From Streptomyces sp. NBC_00568 (GTDB lineage Bacteria > Actinomycetota > Actinomycetes > Streptomycetales > Streptomycetaceae): DNA of 64,000 bases. Positions 49,008 through 57,558 of the stretch are shown here, in pieces (within the stretch, counting starts at the first letter, position 1; each line of letters starts with the position of its first letter). Location of the stretch: contig NZ_JAPENW010000001.1 of NCBI RefSeq assembly GCF_026341855.1, positions 6,625,001-6,689,000 on the forward strand, given 5' to 3'. Below the pieces are notes generated by a model that had not been told where the DNA came from, searched no databases, and saw only the letters and a list, made by a program, of their open reading frames with translations. The position numbers and the translations under genes were made by a program.

Positions 49008-50348
49008 ATGTCAATGCCTAAGGGATCGAATGTTCCTGTCCCGACGACCGCACTGCGGGTGGAATTGGGGTGGCGTTCAGGACCGGGGGTGCCCGACGTG
49101 GATGCCTCCGCCCTTCTGCTGGTGTCCGGAAAGGTCCGTTCGGACGCCGACTTCATCTTCTACAACCAGCCGGCGCACTCCTCGGGCGCCGTGCGCCACG
49201 AGGGGAAGCGCAACGACGGCGGCCAGGTGAGCGACGCGCTGCTCGTCGACCTCGCGCGCGCGGAGCCCGTCATCGAGACCGTCGTCCTGGCCGCCTCCGC
49301 CGACGGCGGCTCCTTCGGGCGCGTTCCCGGTCTGTACATACGGGTGCTCGACGCACAGCACGGCACGGAGCTCGCCCGCTTCGACAGCGCCGACGCGACC
49401 GTGGAGACCGCCTTCGTACTGGGCGAGTTCTACCGGCGCCAGGGCGCCTGGAAGTTCCGTGCCGTCGGACAGGGCTACGGAAGCGGCCTCGAAGGACTGG
49501 CCACCGACTACGGGATAACGGTGGACGAGCCGCAGCACGCGGCACCGGCCGCCCCCGCACCGCAGGGGCCCGCCACCCTCGTCCAGGGGCCCCCTCCTCC
49601 CGTGGCGGCCCCGGTCACCATGCCGCCGCCGGTCGCCCCGCCCGTGACCATGCCGCCGCCGATGGCCCCGCCCATGACTCCGCAGCCGCCCGCGGCCCCT
49701 CCGGCGCCGGTCCGCCTGACCAAGGTGACGCTCACCAAGGAGGCGCCGTCCGTCTCGCTCAGCAAACAGGGCGGAACGTCCGGTGCCATGCGCGTGAACC
49801 TCAACTGGGAGGTGCGCAAGCAGTTCAAGGGGTGGGGCAGCAAGCGCGGCCGGGCCGTCGCCATGCACGCCGACCTCGACCTCGACCTGTGCGCGCTGTA
49901 CGAGCTGTCCGACGGCCGCAAGGGAGTCGTCCAGGCGCTCGGCAACGCTTTCGGGGCGCTGCACCAGCCGCCGTTCATCCATCTCGACGGGGACGACCGC
50001 ACCGGGGCCGTGGCCAGCGGCGAGAACCTCTCCATCAACCTCGATCACAAGCAGAGCTTCCGGCGCATCCTCATCTTCGTGACCATCTACGAAGGCGCGC
50101 GGTCCTTCGCCGACCTGCATGCCACGGTCACCCTGCAGCCGCTGAACGGCGCGCCGATCGACTTCTCGCTCGACGAGTGCACGGTGCCCTCCACGGTCTG
50201 TGCGCTCGCCCTCATCACCGGGAACGGCACCGACATGGTCGTCCAGCGTGAGGCGCGGTACCTGATCCCCGAGCGCGGCGTGAGTCCGCAGCGCACGGTC
50301 GACTACGCCTATGGCTGGGGCATGAACTGGACGCCCGGCAGGAAATGA
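49008..50348 (+). CDS. Double TerD-domain protein with proline-rich linker
   Basis: 446 residues. Two TerD domains are joined by a ~60-residue linker of VAAPVTMPPPVAPPVTMPPP-like repeats. First domain: MSMPKGSNVPVPTTALRVELGW with DADFIFYNQPAHSSGAVRHEG. Second domain: MRVNLNWEVRKQFKGW with DLDLDLCALYELSDGRKGVVQALG (acidic Ca-binding sites). TerD proteins coordinate calcium in tellurite/stress-response membrane complexes. The divergent DUF6643-like gene is the only neighbour that might be functionally linked. ATG 49008 has GGGGG 6 nt upstream; a GTGATG start five codons earlier is possible. Confidence 0.94.
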   Translation: MSMPKGSNVPVPTTALRVELGWRSGPGVPDVDASALLLVSGKVRSDADFIFYNQPAHSSGAVRHEGKRNDGGQVSDALLVDLARAEPVIETVVLAASADGGSFGRVPGLYIRVLDAQHGTELARFDSADATVETAFVLGEFYRRQGAWKFRAVGQGYGSGLEGLATDYGITVDEPQHAAPAAPAPQGPATLVQGPPPPVAAPVTMPPPVAPPVTMPPPMAPPMTPQPPAAPPAPVRLTKVTLTKEAPSVSLSKQGGTSGAMRVNLNWEVRKQFKGWGSKRGRAVAMHADLDLDLCALYELSDGRKGVVQALGNAFGALHQPPFIHLDGDDRTGAVASGENLSINLDHKQSFRRILIFVTIYEGARSFADLHATVTLQPLNGAPIDFSLDECTVPSTVCALALITGNGTDMVVQREARYLIPERGVSPQRTVDYAYGWGMNWTPGRK

Positions 50349-50366
50349 CCGCCGGGCCCCTGTCCC

Positions 50367-51542
50367 TCAGTTCTCGTCGAGGGCGGTGTCGGGGCGGGCG
50401 TAGGTGCGGCCCTTCCAGGCCGCACCGCGCCCCCTGTAGTGCTGCACCGCGGAATCGACCGTCATGAGGAGATAGAGGAACGCGGTGACCGGCAGCAGGG
50501 GAGCGAGCCACAGGGGCTGCCGGTAGTAGCGGAGCATCGGCACATACGTCGCCGCCATCAGCAGCCAGGCGAGCCCTCCGGCCGCCGCCGCCCACGTGTT
50601 CCCCGCGGCGAGGCCCGCCAGGAGGGCCACCGGCGGCACCAGATACACCACCGCGAGCCCGGCGACCGTTCCGGCGAGCAGCGGCGGGCTGTGCCGCAGC
50701 TGGGCGTACGCGCTGCGGGAGACCATGCGCCACAGATCATGGAGCCGCGGATAGGGGCGCACGCTGTCGACCCGCTCGGCGAGGCCCAGCCAGATGTGGC
50801 CACCGCCCCGCTTGACCGCGCGGGCGAGCGCCACGTCGTCGATGACGGCATGCCGGATCGCGTCCGGGATCCGCGCCCGCTCGGCGGTGTCCGCGCGCAG
50901 CAGGACGCAGCCGCCCGCCGCGGCCGCCGTCCGTGACCCCTTCACCGCGATCCGGCGGAAGGGGTAGAGCTGCGCGAAGAAGTAGACGAACGCCGGTACG
51001 ACGAGCCGCTCCCACAGGCTCTCCACCCGCAGCCGCGCCATCAGCGAGACCAGGTCGAAACCACCCGTGCGCGCCGCCGCCACCAGTTCCCGCAGGCTGT
51101 CCGGCGCGTGCGCGATGTCCGCGTCCGTCAGCAGCAGATATTCGGGGTCCCGCGCGCGGGCGAGGCCGATGCCGTGGCGCACGGCCCACAGCTTGCCCGT
51201 CCAGCCCGCCGGCGGTTCACCCGGTGAGCCGACGGTGAGCGGCAGTCCGCCGTGCCGGCGCGCCAGTTCGCGGGCCAGCTCTCCCGTGCCGTCCGAGCTC
51301 CCGTCGTCGACGAGGAAGATCTCGGCCCGCCCCGGATAGTCCTGGGCGAGGAGTGACGGCAGGCTCTCGGGCAGGACGGCGGCCTCGTCCCGGGCCGGCA
51401 CCACGACACAGACGGAAGGCCAGTCGACCGGATCGTGGCGGGCGGGCAACCGCACGTCCGTACGCCAGAAGAAGCCCTGGCCGAGCAGCAGCCACAGCCA
51501 CGCGGCCAGTGATCCGACAGCGATCCACACGAGGGCGCTCAC
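50367..51542 (-). CDS. Family 2 glycosyltransferase, HpnB-like
   Basis: 391 residues. One N-terminal helix (LVWIAVGSLAAWLWLLLGQGF) precedes the GT-A domain: VCVVVPARDEAAVLPESLPSLL, VDDGSSDGTGEL, LLLTDADIAH (DxD metal site), and VSRSAYAQLRHSPPLL. C-terminal helices (LAGTVAGLAVVYLVPPVALLAG; LPVTAFLYLLMTVDS) anchor it. The sequence is closest to hopanoid-associated HpnB enzymes; other substrates are possible because no hopanoid genes are adjacent. GTG start, weak ribosome site. Confidence 0.92.
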   Translation of the reverse strand: MSALVWIAVGSLAAWLWLLLGQGFFWRTDVRLPARHDPVDWPSVCVVVPARDEAAVLPESLPSLLAQDYPGRAEIFLVDDGSSDGTGELARELARRHGGLPLTVGSPGEPPAGWTGKLWAVRHGIGLARARDPEYLLLTDADIAHAPDSLRELVAAARTGGFDLVSLMARLRVESLWERLVVPAFVYFFAQLYPFRRIAVKGSRTAAAAGGCVLLRADTAERARIPDAIRHAVIDDVALARAVKRGGGHIWLGLAERVDSVRPYPRLHDLWRMVSRSAYAQLRHSPPLLAGTVAGLAVVYLVPPVALLAGLAAGNTWAAAAGGLAWLLMAATYVPMLRYYRQPLWLAPLLPVTAFLYLLMTVDSAVQHYRGRGAAWKGRTYARPDTALDEN

Positions 51543-51588
51543 CTGTCGCAGTCTGCCCCACCCCAGACTCCCGTCGAGAGGGATCGTC

Positions 51589-51594
51589 TATGGT
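51589..51594 (+). promoter_or_regulatory. -10 box (TATGGT) for leaderless mRNA
   Basis: TATGGT is 6 nt before the racemase-like GTG and no Shine-Dalgarno is present. Confidence 0.5.
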
Positions 51595-51600
51595 GACCGG

Positions 51601-52386
51601 GTGAAGATCGCGCTCATGGACTCCGGAATCGGACTGCTCGCTGCTGCCGCCGCGGTGCGTCGACTGCGGCCAGACGCCGATCTCGTCCTCTCCTCCGACC
51701 CCGGCAGCATGCCCTGGGGACCGCGCACACCGGAGGACGTCACCGCACGCGCCCTCGCCGTCGCCGAGGCCGCCGCACTGCACCGGCCCGACGCGCTGAT
51801 CGTCGCCTGCAACACCGCCTCCGTACGTGCCCTGCCCGCCCTGCGCGCCCACCTGGAGCCGGAGGTGCCCGTCATCGGCACCGTCCCGGCGATCAAGCCG
51901 GCCGCCGCGGGCGGCGGCCCCGTCGCGATCTGGGCCACGCCCGCCACCACCGGCAGCCCGTACCAGCGGGGACTCATCGACCAGTTCGCCGACGGAGTGG
52001 ACGTCACCGAGGTGGCCTGCCCCGGACTCGCGGACGCGGTGGAGCACGCCGACCAGGCGGCCATCGACGCCGCGATCGCCGCGGCCGCCGCGCACACCCC
52101 CGAGGATGTAAGGGCCGTCGTCCTGGGCTGCACCCATTACGAGCTGGTCGCCGAGCGCATCCGCGCCGCCGTGCAGCGCCCGGGGCGCCCGCCGCTCGTC
52201 CTGCACGGTTCCGCCGGGGCGGTCGCCGCCCAGGCGCTGCGCCGGATCGGCGAGATGCCGGACCCCGCGGCCCCCGCAGACTCCACGGTCACGGTGCTGC
52301 TGAGCGGGCGCGAAGGCGCCCTGCCGACGACCGCGCTCACCTATGAGGAAGGCCGCATCCTGTCGGCCGTCAGCCCCGCGCGCTGA
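51601..52386 (+). CDS. Asp/Glu racemase-superfamily protein (MurI-like)
   Basis: 261 residues. N-terminal DSGIGLLAAAAAVRRL is the glutamate-racemase phosphate/glycine loop, and both catalytic cysteines are present: IVACNTASVRA and VLGCTHYELV. These interconvert L- and D-glutamate (or a related amino acid) for peptidoglycan. Streptomycetes already have a housekeeping MurI elsewhere, so this may be a paralogue for another substrate. GTG start; leaderless. Lone gene. Confidence 0.9.
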   Translation: MKIALMDSGIGLLAAAAAVRRLRPDADLVLSSDPGSMPWGPRTPEDVTARALAVAEAAALHRPDALIVACNTASVRALPALRAHLEPEVPVIGTVPAIKPAAAGGGPVAIWATPATTGSPYQRGLIDQFADGVDVTEVACPGLADAVEHADQAAIDAAIAAAAAHTPEDVRAVVLGCTHYELVAERIRAAVQRPGRPPLVLHGSAGAVAAQALRRIGEMPDPAAPADSTVTVLLSGREGALPTTALTYEEGRILSAVSPAR

Positions 52387-52584
52387 GCGACGACCGCACC
52401 CCCGCTCCACCCTCGTGACGCCTGCTTGTCAGCGAAGGCGTCCGTTCCGCGGACACCGGTGGTGAACGTGCGGACACCCGGCGTACGGGCACGGTCCGTC
52501 ACCGCTCGGTCCCCCACGGCGAGAAGCTCGTCCACCCGGCGGAGTAACGCTCCGCGACCCGGTGCCCGCGCAGCGGAACCTGAG

Positions 52585-52590
52585 TACTCT
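52585..52590 (+). promoter_or_regulatory. -10 box (TACTCT) for leaderless mRNA
   Basis: TACTCT lies 7 nt before the membrane protein ATG; no Shine-Dalgarno. Confidence 0.45.
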
Positions 52591-52597
52591 CGTGAAC

Positions 52598-53143
52598 ATG
52601 AGGGACCACCCCCACGGCGAAACCTCACCGCACCCGGCCTTGTGGACCGGGCATGCGAGGAATCGCGTTCAGTTGCTGCCCGCCATAGGCGGCCTGGCCT
52701 GCCTGGCGCTCGGGATCGAGCTGGCCGTCGACTCCGGCTGGACGTCGGGAACGGCCCCGCTGATCATGTCCGTCATCGGATGCATCGCCGCCGGACTGCT
52801 CATCCTCTTCGGCACGCTCGCGTTCGTGCATGTCGCCGTGACGGTGGACAAGGACTGTCTGGAGGTGCGCTGCGGCCACATAGGGCTGCCGCGCCGCCGC
52901 ATCCCGCTCTCGACGGTCGTCGGCGCCGACTTCGCACCTCAGGTCACCCCGCGCCAGTGGGGCGGCTGGGGATATCGCTGGCGGCCCGAGCAGGGAACCG
53001 CCGTCATCGTCCGACGTGGTGAGGGCGTGGTGCTGCGCCTGGGCGACGGCCACACGTTCACGATCACCGTGGACAACGCCGAGGCGGCGGTACGGATCAT
53101 CCGCGGCCATCTGCCCCCGGACACGTCCGGTGTGGTGCGCTGA
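52598..53143 (+). CDS. Two-helix membrane protein with PH-like domain
   Basis: 181 residues. Helices at ~30-48 and ~56-78 (LPAIGGLACLALGIELAV; LIMSVIGCIAAGLLILFGTLAFV) are followed by a beta-rich domain resembling the DUF3093/PH_3 group: VTVDKDCLEVRCGHIGLPRRRIPL and GWGYRWRPEQGTAVIVRRGEGVVLRLGDG. Function unknown; a membrane sensing or scaffold role is plausible. ATG 52598 is used; GTG 52592 also possible. Confidence 0.75.
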   Translation: MRDHPHGETSPHPALWTGHARNRVQLLPAIGGLACLALGIELAVDSGWTSGTAPLIMSVIGCIAAGLLILFGTLAFVHVAVTVDKDCLEVRCGHIGLPRRRIPLSTVVGADFAPQVTPRQWGGWGYRWRPEQGTAVIVRRGEGVVLRLGDGHTFTITVDNAEAAVRIIRGHLPPDTSGVVR

Positions 53144-53163
53144 CGTCCGAAGCGGATGTCAGC

Positions 53164-54231
53164 TCATGACTCCAGGTGATCGCCGGACGACCGGGCCGGG
53201 ACGTCGTCCGGCTCGGTCGTGGTGAAGGGGCGCGCGGTCGCGAGCCCGGCGAGCAGTCCCGCACCCGCGGTCACGGTCATGAAGCTCAGCGCGTTCCCGA
53301 TCGAGGCGATGGCGGCCAGCGCCGTCAGAGCCGCGCCCGTGGTCAGCGCGATGGGGGTGGAACGCGGCGAGCGCAACAGCGCGTACAGGACCCAGCAGAA
53401 GGCCGCCCCGAGCAGGGCCACGCCGACAACGCCCTGCTCGGCGGCCTGCTGCAAGGGCGCGGAATGGGGTTTGCCGTCGGGCAGCAGCGACTGGGCGACC
53501 GTGGGACTGAACTCCCCGTAACGTCCGGGCCCGACCCCCAGAGCGGGATCGGTGCGGGCCATGTGCAGGGCGTCGTGCCAGAGCTGGACCCGGTGCTCGG
53601 TGAGCCGGCCCTCCAGGGACGCGGTCAGTCCGCCCGGCAGCGTGTCCTCGCCGATGGCCCAGGTCGCCCCGGTCACCAGCACGGCGGCGGCCGCCAGACC
53701 CGTGAGGGCGAGGGCGCGACGTCGCACACGGGCGGCGGCGAGCGAACACAGCAGGACCCCGACGCAGGTGACGAATCCGGTGGTCGATCCCAGCACCGCG
53801 GCCGTCACCGCGATCGCGGCGGCCAGCAGTCGCAGTGCGAGACGCAGGGCGGGCGGGCGTGCGGCCCAGGCGGCGCAGCACGCGGCGCCGGAGGAGAGGG
53901 TCAGCAGGGCGGCCGTGGCGCCGCTGTGGCCGAGTTCCAGGCTGATCTGCGGGCCGGGTGTGGCGATGGCGAGGCCGAGTCCGGCCAGCGCGCCTGCGCA
54001 GGGGGCGGCGACCGGCAGGAGTGCTCCGAAGATCCGCCCCGAGGCGTAGCCCGCCGCCACGGCGAGCACCGCCAGCAGCATGCCCTCGGGCCGGCCGTCG
54101 TGCGCGGTCGCCGTGATCAGCGACCAGGCGGCACACGCCGCGAGCACGGCCACGCCGGCGCCGTCCGCGCGGCTGCGTCTTTCGCCCGTGGCCGCCGAAT
54201 CAGCCGTGGAGACCATCCCCGTGGAACCCAC
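53164..54231 (-). CDS. O-antigen ligase-like membrane protein (Wzy/WaaL fold)
   Basis: 355 residues, about 10 helices. The diagnostic extracytoplasmic Wzy_C loop is LTEHRVQLWHDALHMARTDPALGVGPGRYGEFS, with the HSAPLQQAAEQGVVGVALLGA segment, which in O-antigen ligases contains catalytic residues. It probably transfers or polymerises glycans on the outer side of the membrane. No polysaccharide cluster is adjacent. GTG 54231 with GGGGGG upstream; ATG 54216 also possible. Confidence 0.85.
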   Translation of the reverse strand: MGSTGMVSTADSAATGERRSRADGAGVAVLAACAAWSLITATAHDGRPEGMLLAVLAVAAGYASGRIFGALLPVAAPCAGALAGLGLAIATPGPQISLELGHSGATAALLTLSSGAACCAAWAARPPALRLALRLLAAAIAVTAAVLGSTTGFVTCVGVLLCSLAAARVRRRALALTGLAAAAVLVTGATWAIGEDTLPGGLTASLEGRLTEHRVQLWHDALHMARTDPALGVGPGRYGEFSPTVAQSLLPDGKPHSAPLQQAAEQGVVGVALLGAAFCWVLYALLRSPRSTPIALTTGAALTALAAIASIGNALSFMTVTAGAGLLAGLATARPFTTTEPDDVPARSSGDHLES

Positions 54232-54443
54232 CCCGTCGCCCCCCGACTCCGCCTGACCTCGGGTGCCGTCACCGCATCAGGCCGCACGTCAGAGGCTCGG
54301 GCACACCGTAACGGGTGATGCGCCGGTTTGGGGACATGTTGTGCAGGAACGTTGCAGCAGATGCGTACGAGGGGACCCGCCGAGCGGTGTTCCGCCCATC
54401 GGGACCGAAGAGGCCGAGCTGTCGGCGCCCAGGTCAAGCGCCG

Positions 54444-54449
54444 TACACT
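54444..54449 (+). promoter_or_regulatory. -10 box (TACACT) for leaderless lnt mRNA
   Basis: TACACT is 6 nt before the GTG that begins the Lnt protein; the longer upstream frame then starts mid-promoter and is excluded. Confidence 0.5.
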
Positions 54450-54455
54450 CCCCAA

Positions 54456-56069
54456 GTGACCGCCACCGCAACCACCGTAGACGAGCCGGAACAGCTCGAA
54501 CCCCAGGCCGTGCCCGCTTCGCGCGGTGCCGCCCTGGTGCGTCGCCTCGTTCCGGCCGCCGCCGCGGCGCTCTCCGGAGTGCTGCTGTACGTCAGTTTCC
54601 CGCCACGGACCCTGTGGTGGCTGGCCCTGCCGGCCTTCGCGGTCTTCGGTTGGACCCTGCGCGGTCGCAGCTGGAAGGCCGGTCTCGGCCTCGGCTATCT
54701 GTTCGGCCTCGGATTCCTGCTGCCGCTGCTGGTGTGGACCGGGGTCGAGGTCGGCTCCGGCCCCTGGCTCGCGCTGGTCGCGGTGGAGGCGGTCTACGTC
54801 GCGCTCGTCGGCGCGGGGATCACCCTCGTCTCCCGGCTGCCGGGGTGGCCGCTGTGGGCGGCGGCCATCTGGATCGCGGGAGAGGCGGCACGCGCGCGTG
54901 CGCCCTTCGGCGGATTTCCCTGGGGCAAGATCGCGTTCGGGCAGGCGGACGGTGTCTTCCTGCCGCTCGCCGCGCTCGGCGGCACTCCGGTGCTCGGCTT
55001 CGCGGTCGTGCTGTGCGGCTTCGGGCTGTACGAGATCGTCCGCCTGTCCGTCGAGGCGCGCGGCACCCGGGTCCTGCGTCGCGGCGCGGCCGCGGTGGCG
55101 CTGCTCAGCGTCGCCGTCCCGGTCGTCGGGGCAGCGGCCGCGCGGACGCTGGTCAGCGACAAGGCCGAGAACGGCACGACGACCGTCGCGCTGATCCAGG
55201 GCAACGTGCCGCGCGCGGGACTGGACTTCAACTCCCAGCGGCGTGCCGTCCTCGACCACCACGTGCGGGAGACCGAGCGCCTGGCCGCCGAGGTCAAGGC
55301 GGGCAAGGCCGCCAAGCCCGACCTGGTGCTGTGGCCGGAGAACTCCTCCGACATCGACCCGTTCGCCAACGCCGACGCGCGCTACGTGATCGACGGGGCC
55401 GCCAAGGCGATCGGCGCCCCCATCTCCGTCGGCGGGGTCGTCGAGCGGGACGGCAAGCTCTACAACGAGCAGATCCTGTGGGACCCGGCCAAGGGCCCGG
55501 TCGACACGTACGACAAGCGGCAGGTCCAGCCGTTCGGCGAGTACCTTCCGCTGCGTTCGCTGCTCGGGGCCATCAACGAGAACTGGACGTCGATGGTGCG
55601 CCAGGACTTCAGCCGTGGCACCGAGCCGGGCGTCTTCACCATGAACGGCACCAAGGTCGGCCTCGCCACCTGCTACGAGGCCGCCTTCGACTGGGCCGTG
55701 CGCAGCACCGTCACCGACGGCGCGCAGATCATCTCGGTGCCCAGCAACAACGCGACCTTCGACCGCAGCGAGATGACCTACCAGCAGCTCGCCATGTCCC
55801 GCATCCGCGCCGTCGAGCACAGCCGCACCGTCACCGTGCCCGTGACGAGCGGTGTCAGCGCCGTGATCATGCCGGACGGGAGGATCACCCAGAAGACCGG
55901 GATGTTCGTCGCCGACTCGCTGGTCCAGAAGGTGCCGCTGCGCTCCTCCGAGACCCCGGCCACCCAGCTCGGCATCATCCCCGAGATGTTCCTGGTGCTG
56001 GTCGCGGCGGGCGGCCTCGGCTGGGCCGCGGCGACCACGGTGCGCGCGCGGCGGAACACCGACGCCTGA
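54456..56069 (+). CDS. lnt: Apolipoprotein N-acyltransferase
   Basis: 537 residues. Helices at 25-210 (LVPAAAAALSGVLLYVSFPPRTLWWLALPAFAVFGW and more) are followed by a nitrilase-fold periplasmic domain. The catalytic triad is complete: Glu in LVLWPENSSDID, Lys in YDKRQVQPFGEYLP, Cys in GLATCYEAAFDWAV. It transfers a third acyl chain to the N-terminal cysteine of lipoproteins in the membrane. Streptomycetes carry one or two Lnt homologues. The leaderless GTG gives a normal N-terminus (VTATATTVDEPEQLE). Confidence 0.96.
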   Translation: MTATATTVDEPEQLEPQAVPASRGAALVRRLVPAAAAALSGVLLYVSFPPRTLWWLALPAFAVFGWTLRGRSWKAGLGLGYLFGLGFLLPLLVWTGVEVGSGPWLALVAVEAVYVALVGAGITLVSRLPGWPLWAAAIWIAGEAARARAPFGGFPWGKIAFGQADGVFLPLAALGGTPVLGFAVVLCGFGLYEIVRLSVEARGTRVLRRGAAAVALLSVAVPVVGAAAARTLVSDKAENGTTTVALIQGNVPRAGLDFNSQRRAVLDHHVRETERLAAEVKAGKAAKPDLVLWPENSSDIDPFANADARYVIDGAAKAIGAPISVGGVVERDGKLYNEQILWDPAKGPVDTYDKRQVQPFGEYLPLRSLLGAINENWTSMVRQDFSRGTEPGVFTMNGTKVGLATCYEAAFDWAVRSTVTDGAQIISVPSNNATFDRSEMTYQQLAMSRIRAVEHSRTVTVPVTSGVSAVIMPDGRITQKTGMFVADSLVQKVPLRSSETPATQLGIIPEMFLVLVAAGGLGWAAATTVRARRNTDA

Positions 56070-56112
56070 TACGCGGTCCGGGGCCCGTGCCGAGGTGACG
56101 GAATCGCGCCGC

Positions 56113-56118
56113 TAGGGT
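56113..56118 (+). promoter_or_regulatory. -10 box (TAGGGT) for leaderless NUDIX mRNA
   Basis: TAGGGT lies 7 nt before the NUDIX ATG. The same hexamer precedes the next gene. Confidence 0.5.
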
Positions 56119-56125
56119 CGGGGCC

Positions 56126-56599
56126 ATGGCTACTCCCGACTTCATCCGCGAGATCCGCGCCTTCGCGGGCCACCAGCTCCTCTGGATGCCCGGGGTGACC
56201 GCCGTGGTCTTCGACGACGAGGGCAGAGTTCTGCTCGGGCAGCGTTCGGACAACCACCAGTGGGCGCTCATCTCCGGTATCCCGGATCCGGGAGAGCAGC
56301 CGGCGGCCTGCGCGGTGCGCGAGGTGTACGAGGAGACCGCCGTGCATGTCGAGGTCGAGCGCGTCGTCCTGGTCCGGGCGGGGGAGCAGGTGACGTTCGC
56401 CAACGGCGACGTCTGCCAGTTCATGGACACCACGCTCCGGTGCCGCGCCGTCGGAGGTGAGGCCCGTGTCAATGACGACGAGTCCCTCCAGGTCGACTGG
56501 TTCGACGTGGACGCTCTGCCGAAGCTGAACGAGCAGGCCCTCTTCCGGATCAAGCAGGCGCTGGTTGACGCACCCACATGGTTCGAGCCTATGACCTGA
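56126..56599 (+). CDS. NUDIX hydrolase
   Basis: 157 residues. The NUDIX box GIPDPGEQPAACAVREVYEETAV has all key residues (G, E, RE, EE, but V at the final hydrophobic). VTAVVFDDEGRVLLGQRSDNHQWALIS is the typical N-terminal strand set. It hydrolyses a nucleoside diphosphate linked to another group; substrate unknown (ADP-ribose-like in many relatives). It is not coupled to the following gene. Confidence 0.93.
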   Translation: MATPDFIREIRAFAGHQLLWMPGVTAVVFDDEGRVLLGQRSDNHQWALISGIPDPGEQPAACAVREVYEETAVHVEVERVVLVRAGEQVTFANGDVCQFMDTTLRCRAVGGEARVNDDESLQVDWFDVDALPKLNEQALFRIKQALVDAPTWFEPMT

Positions 56600-56609
56600 G
56601 TGTGAAGTG

Positions 56610-56628
56610 TGTGGACCGACCACATCGG
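56610..56628. promoter_or_regulatory. Inverted repeat in the bdh promoter
   Basis: TGTGG-N5-CCACA (56610-56624) overlaps a second inverted pair CCGA/TCGG (56616-56628), about 25-40 bp upstream of the bdh -10 box. It is a candidate site for the downstream PucR-type regulator. Confidence 0.4.
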
Positions 56629-56647
56629 TTGGGGCGTGGGGGCTGCC

Positions 56648-56653
56648 TAGGGT
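56648..56653 (+). promoter_or_regulatory. -10 box (TAGGGT) for leaderless bdh mRNA
   Basis: TAGGGT is 6 nt before the dehydrogenase ATG with no Shine-Dalgarno. Confidence 0.5.
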
Positions 56654-56659
56654 CGAGGC

Positions 56660-57460
56660 ATGACCGAGCCCAGCGCCCTCTCGGGCCCCCACGCTTCCGC
56701 ACTCGACCTCGGCGGCCGCACCGCCCTCGTCACCGGCGCCGCGAGTGGCATCGGCCGCGCCTGCGCGCTGCGGCTCGCCGCCGCCGGAGCCAAGGTGAGA
56801 GCGGTCGACCGGGACGCCGGAGGCCTGGAGACCCTGGCCGACGAGATACACGGCCTGGGCGGGACCGTCGAGCCGCACGTCCTCGACCTCACCGACCTCG
56901 ACGCCGCGGAACAGGCCGCGGCGGGCACCGATGTCCTCGTGAACAACGCCGGGCTGCAAATGGTCCGCCCCATCCAGGAATTCCCGCCCGAGGTGTTCCA
57001 CACGGTGCTGACCGTGATGCTGGAGGCGCCGTTCCGCCTCATTCGCGGTGCTTTGCCCCACATGTACGGGCAAGGGTGGGGCCGCATCGTCAACATCTCC
57101 TCCGTCCACGGGCTGCGCGCCTCGGCGTTCAAGTCCGCATACGTCGCCGCGAAACACGGCCTGGAAGGCCTCTCGAAAACCGCGGCCCTCGAAGGCGCAC
57201 CCCACGGAGTCACCTCGAACTGTGTGAACCCCGCCTATGTGCGCACCGCACTGGTCGAGAAGCAACTGGCCGACCAGGCTCGGACACACGGCATCCCGCG
57301 GGAGCGCGTCCTGACCGAGATTCTGCTGAAGGACAGCGCCCTCAAGCGTCTCATCGAGCCGGCGGAGGTCGCCGAGGCGGTGGCCTACCTCTGCGGACCG
57401 CAGGCGGCCTTCATGACCGGAACATCGCTGACGCTGGACGGCGGCTGGACCGCGCACTGA
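56660..57460 (+). CDS. bdhA: 3-hydroxybutyrate dehydrogenase-like SDR
   Basis: 266 residues. SDR NAD motif TALVTGAASGIGRACALRLAAAGAK, catalytic Tyr-Lys in YVAAKHG, Ser in RIVNISSVHG, and NNAG. The C-terminal RTALVEKQLADQARTHGIPRERVLTEILL matches bacterial D-beta-hydroxybutyrate dehydrogenases (the VEKQI motif). It oxidises 3-hydroxybutyrate to acetoacetate with NAD. Downstream lie a PucR-type regulator and an MHS transporter, together suggesting import and use of hydroxybutyrate or a related acid. Confidence 0.9.
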   Translation: MTEPSALSGPHASALDLGGRTALVTGAASGIGRACALRLAAAGAKVRAVDRDAGGLETLADEIHGLGGTVEPHVLDLTDLDAAEQAAAGTDVLVNNAGLQMVRPIQEFPPEVFHTVLTVMLEAPFRLIRGALPHMYGQGWGRIVNISSVHGLRASAFKSAYVAAKHGLEGLSKTAALEGAPHGVTSNCVNPAYVRTALVEKQLADQARTHGIPRERVLTEILLKDSALKRLIEPAEVAEAVAYLCGPQAAFMTGTSLTLDGGWTAH

Positions 57461-57558
57461 GCGAGGCCGAGCCCGCCCCGCGTCGAGCCGTATCGGAGCA
57501 GGTCGTGAGTTATCCACAGGGCCGCGGCGCCGATCCGCGGATGCGCCATCCTGTTGCC

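Noticed and set aside
56578..57558. 327-codon upstream extension of the PucR frame
   Set aside because: It lies in another frame of the bdh gene, which is clearly real; the ATG at 57559 gives a normal N-terminus.
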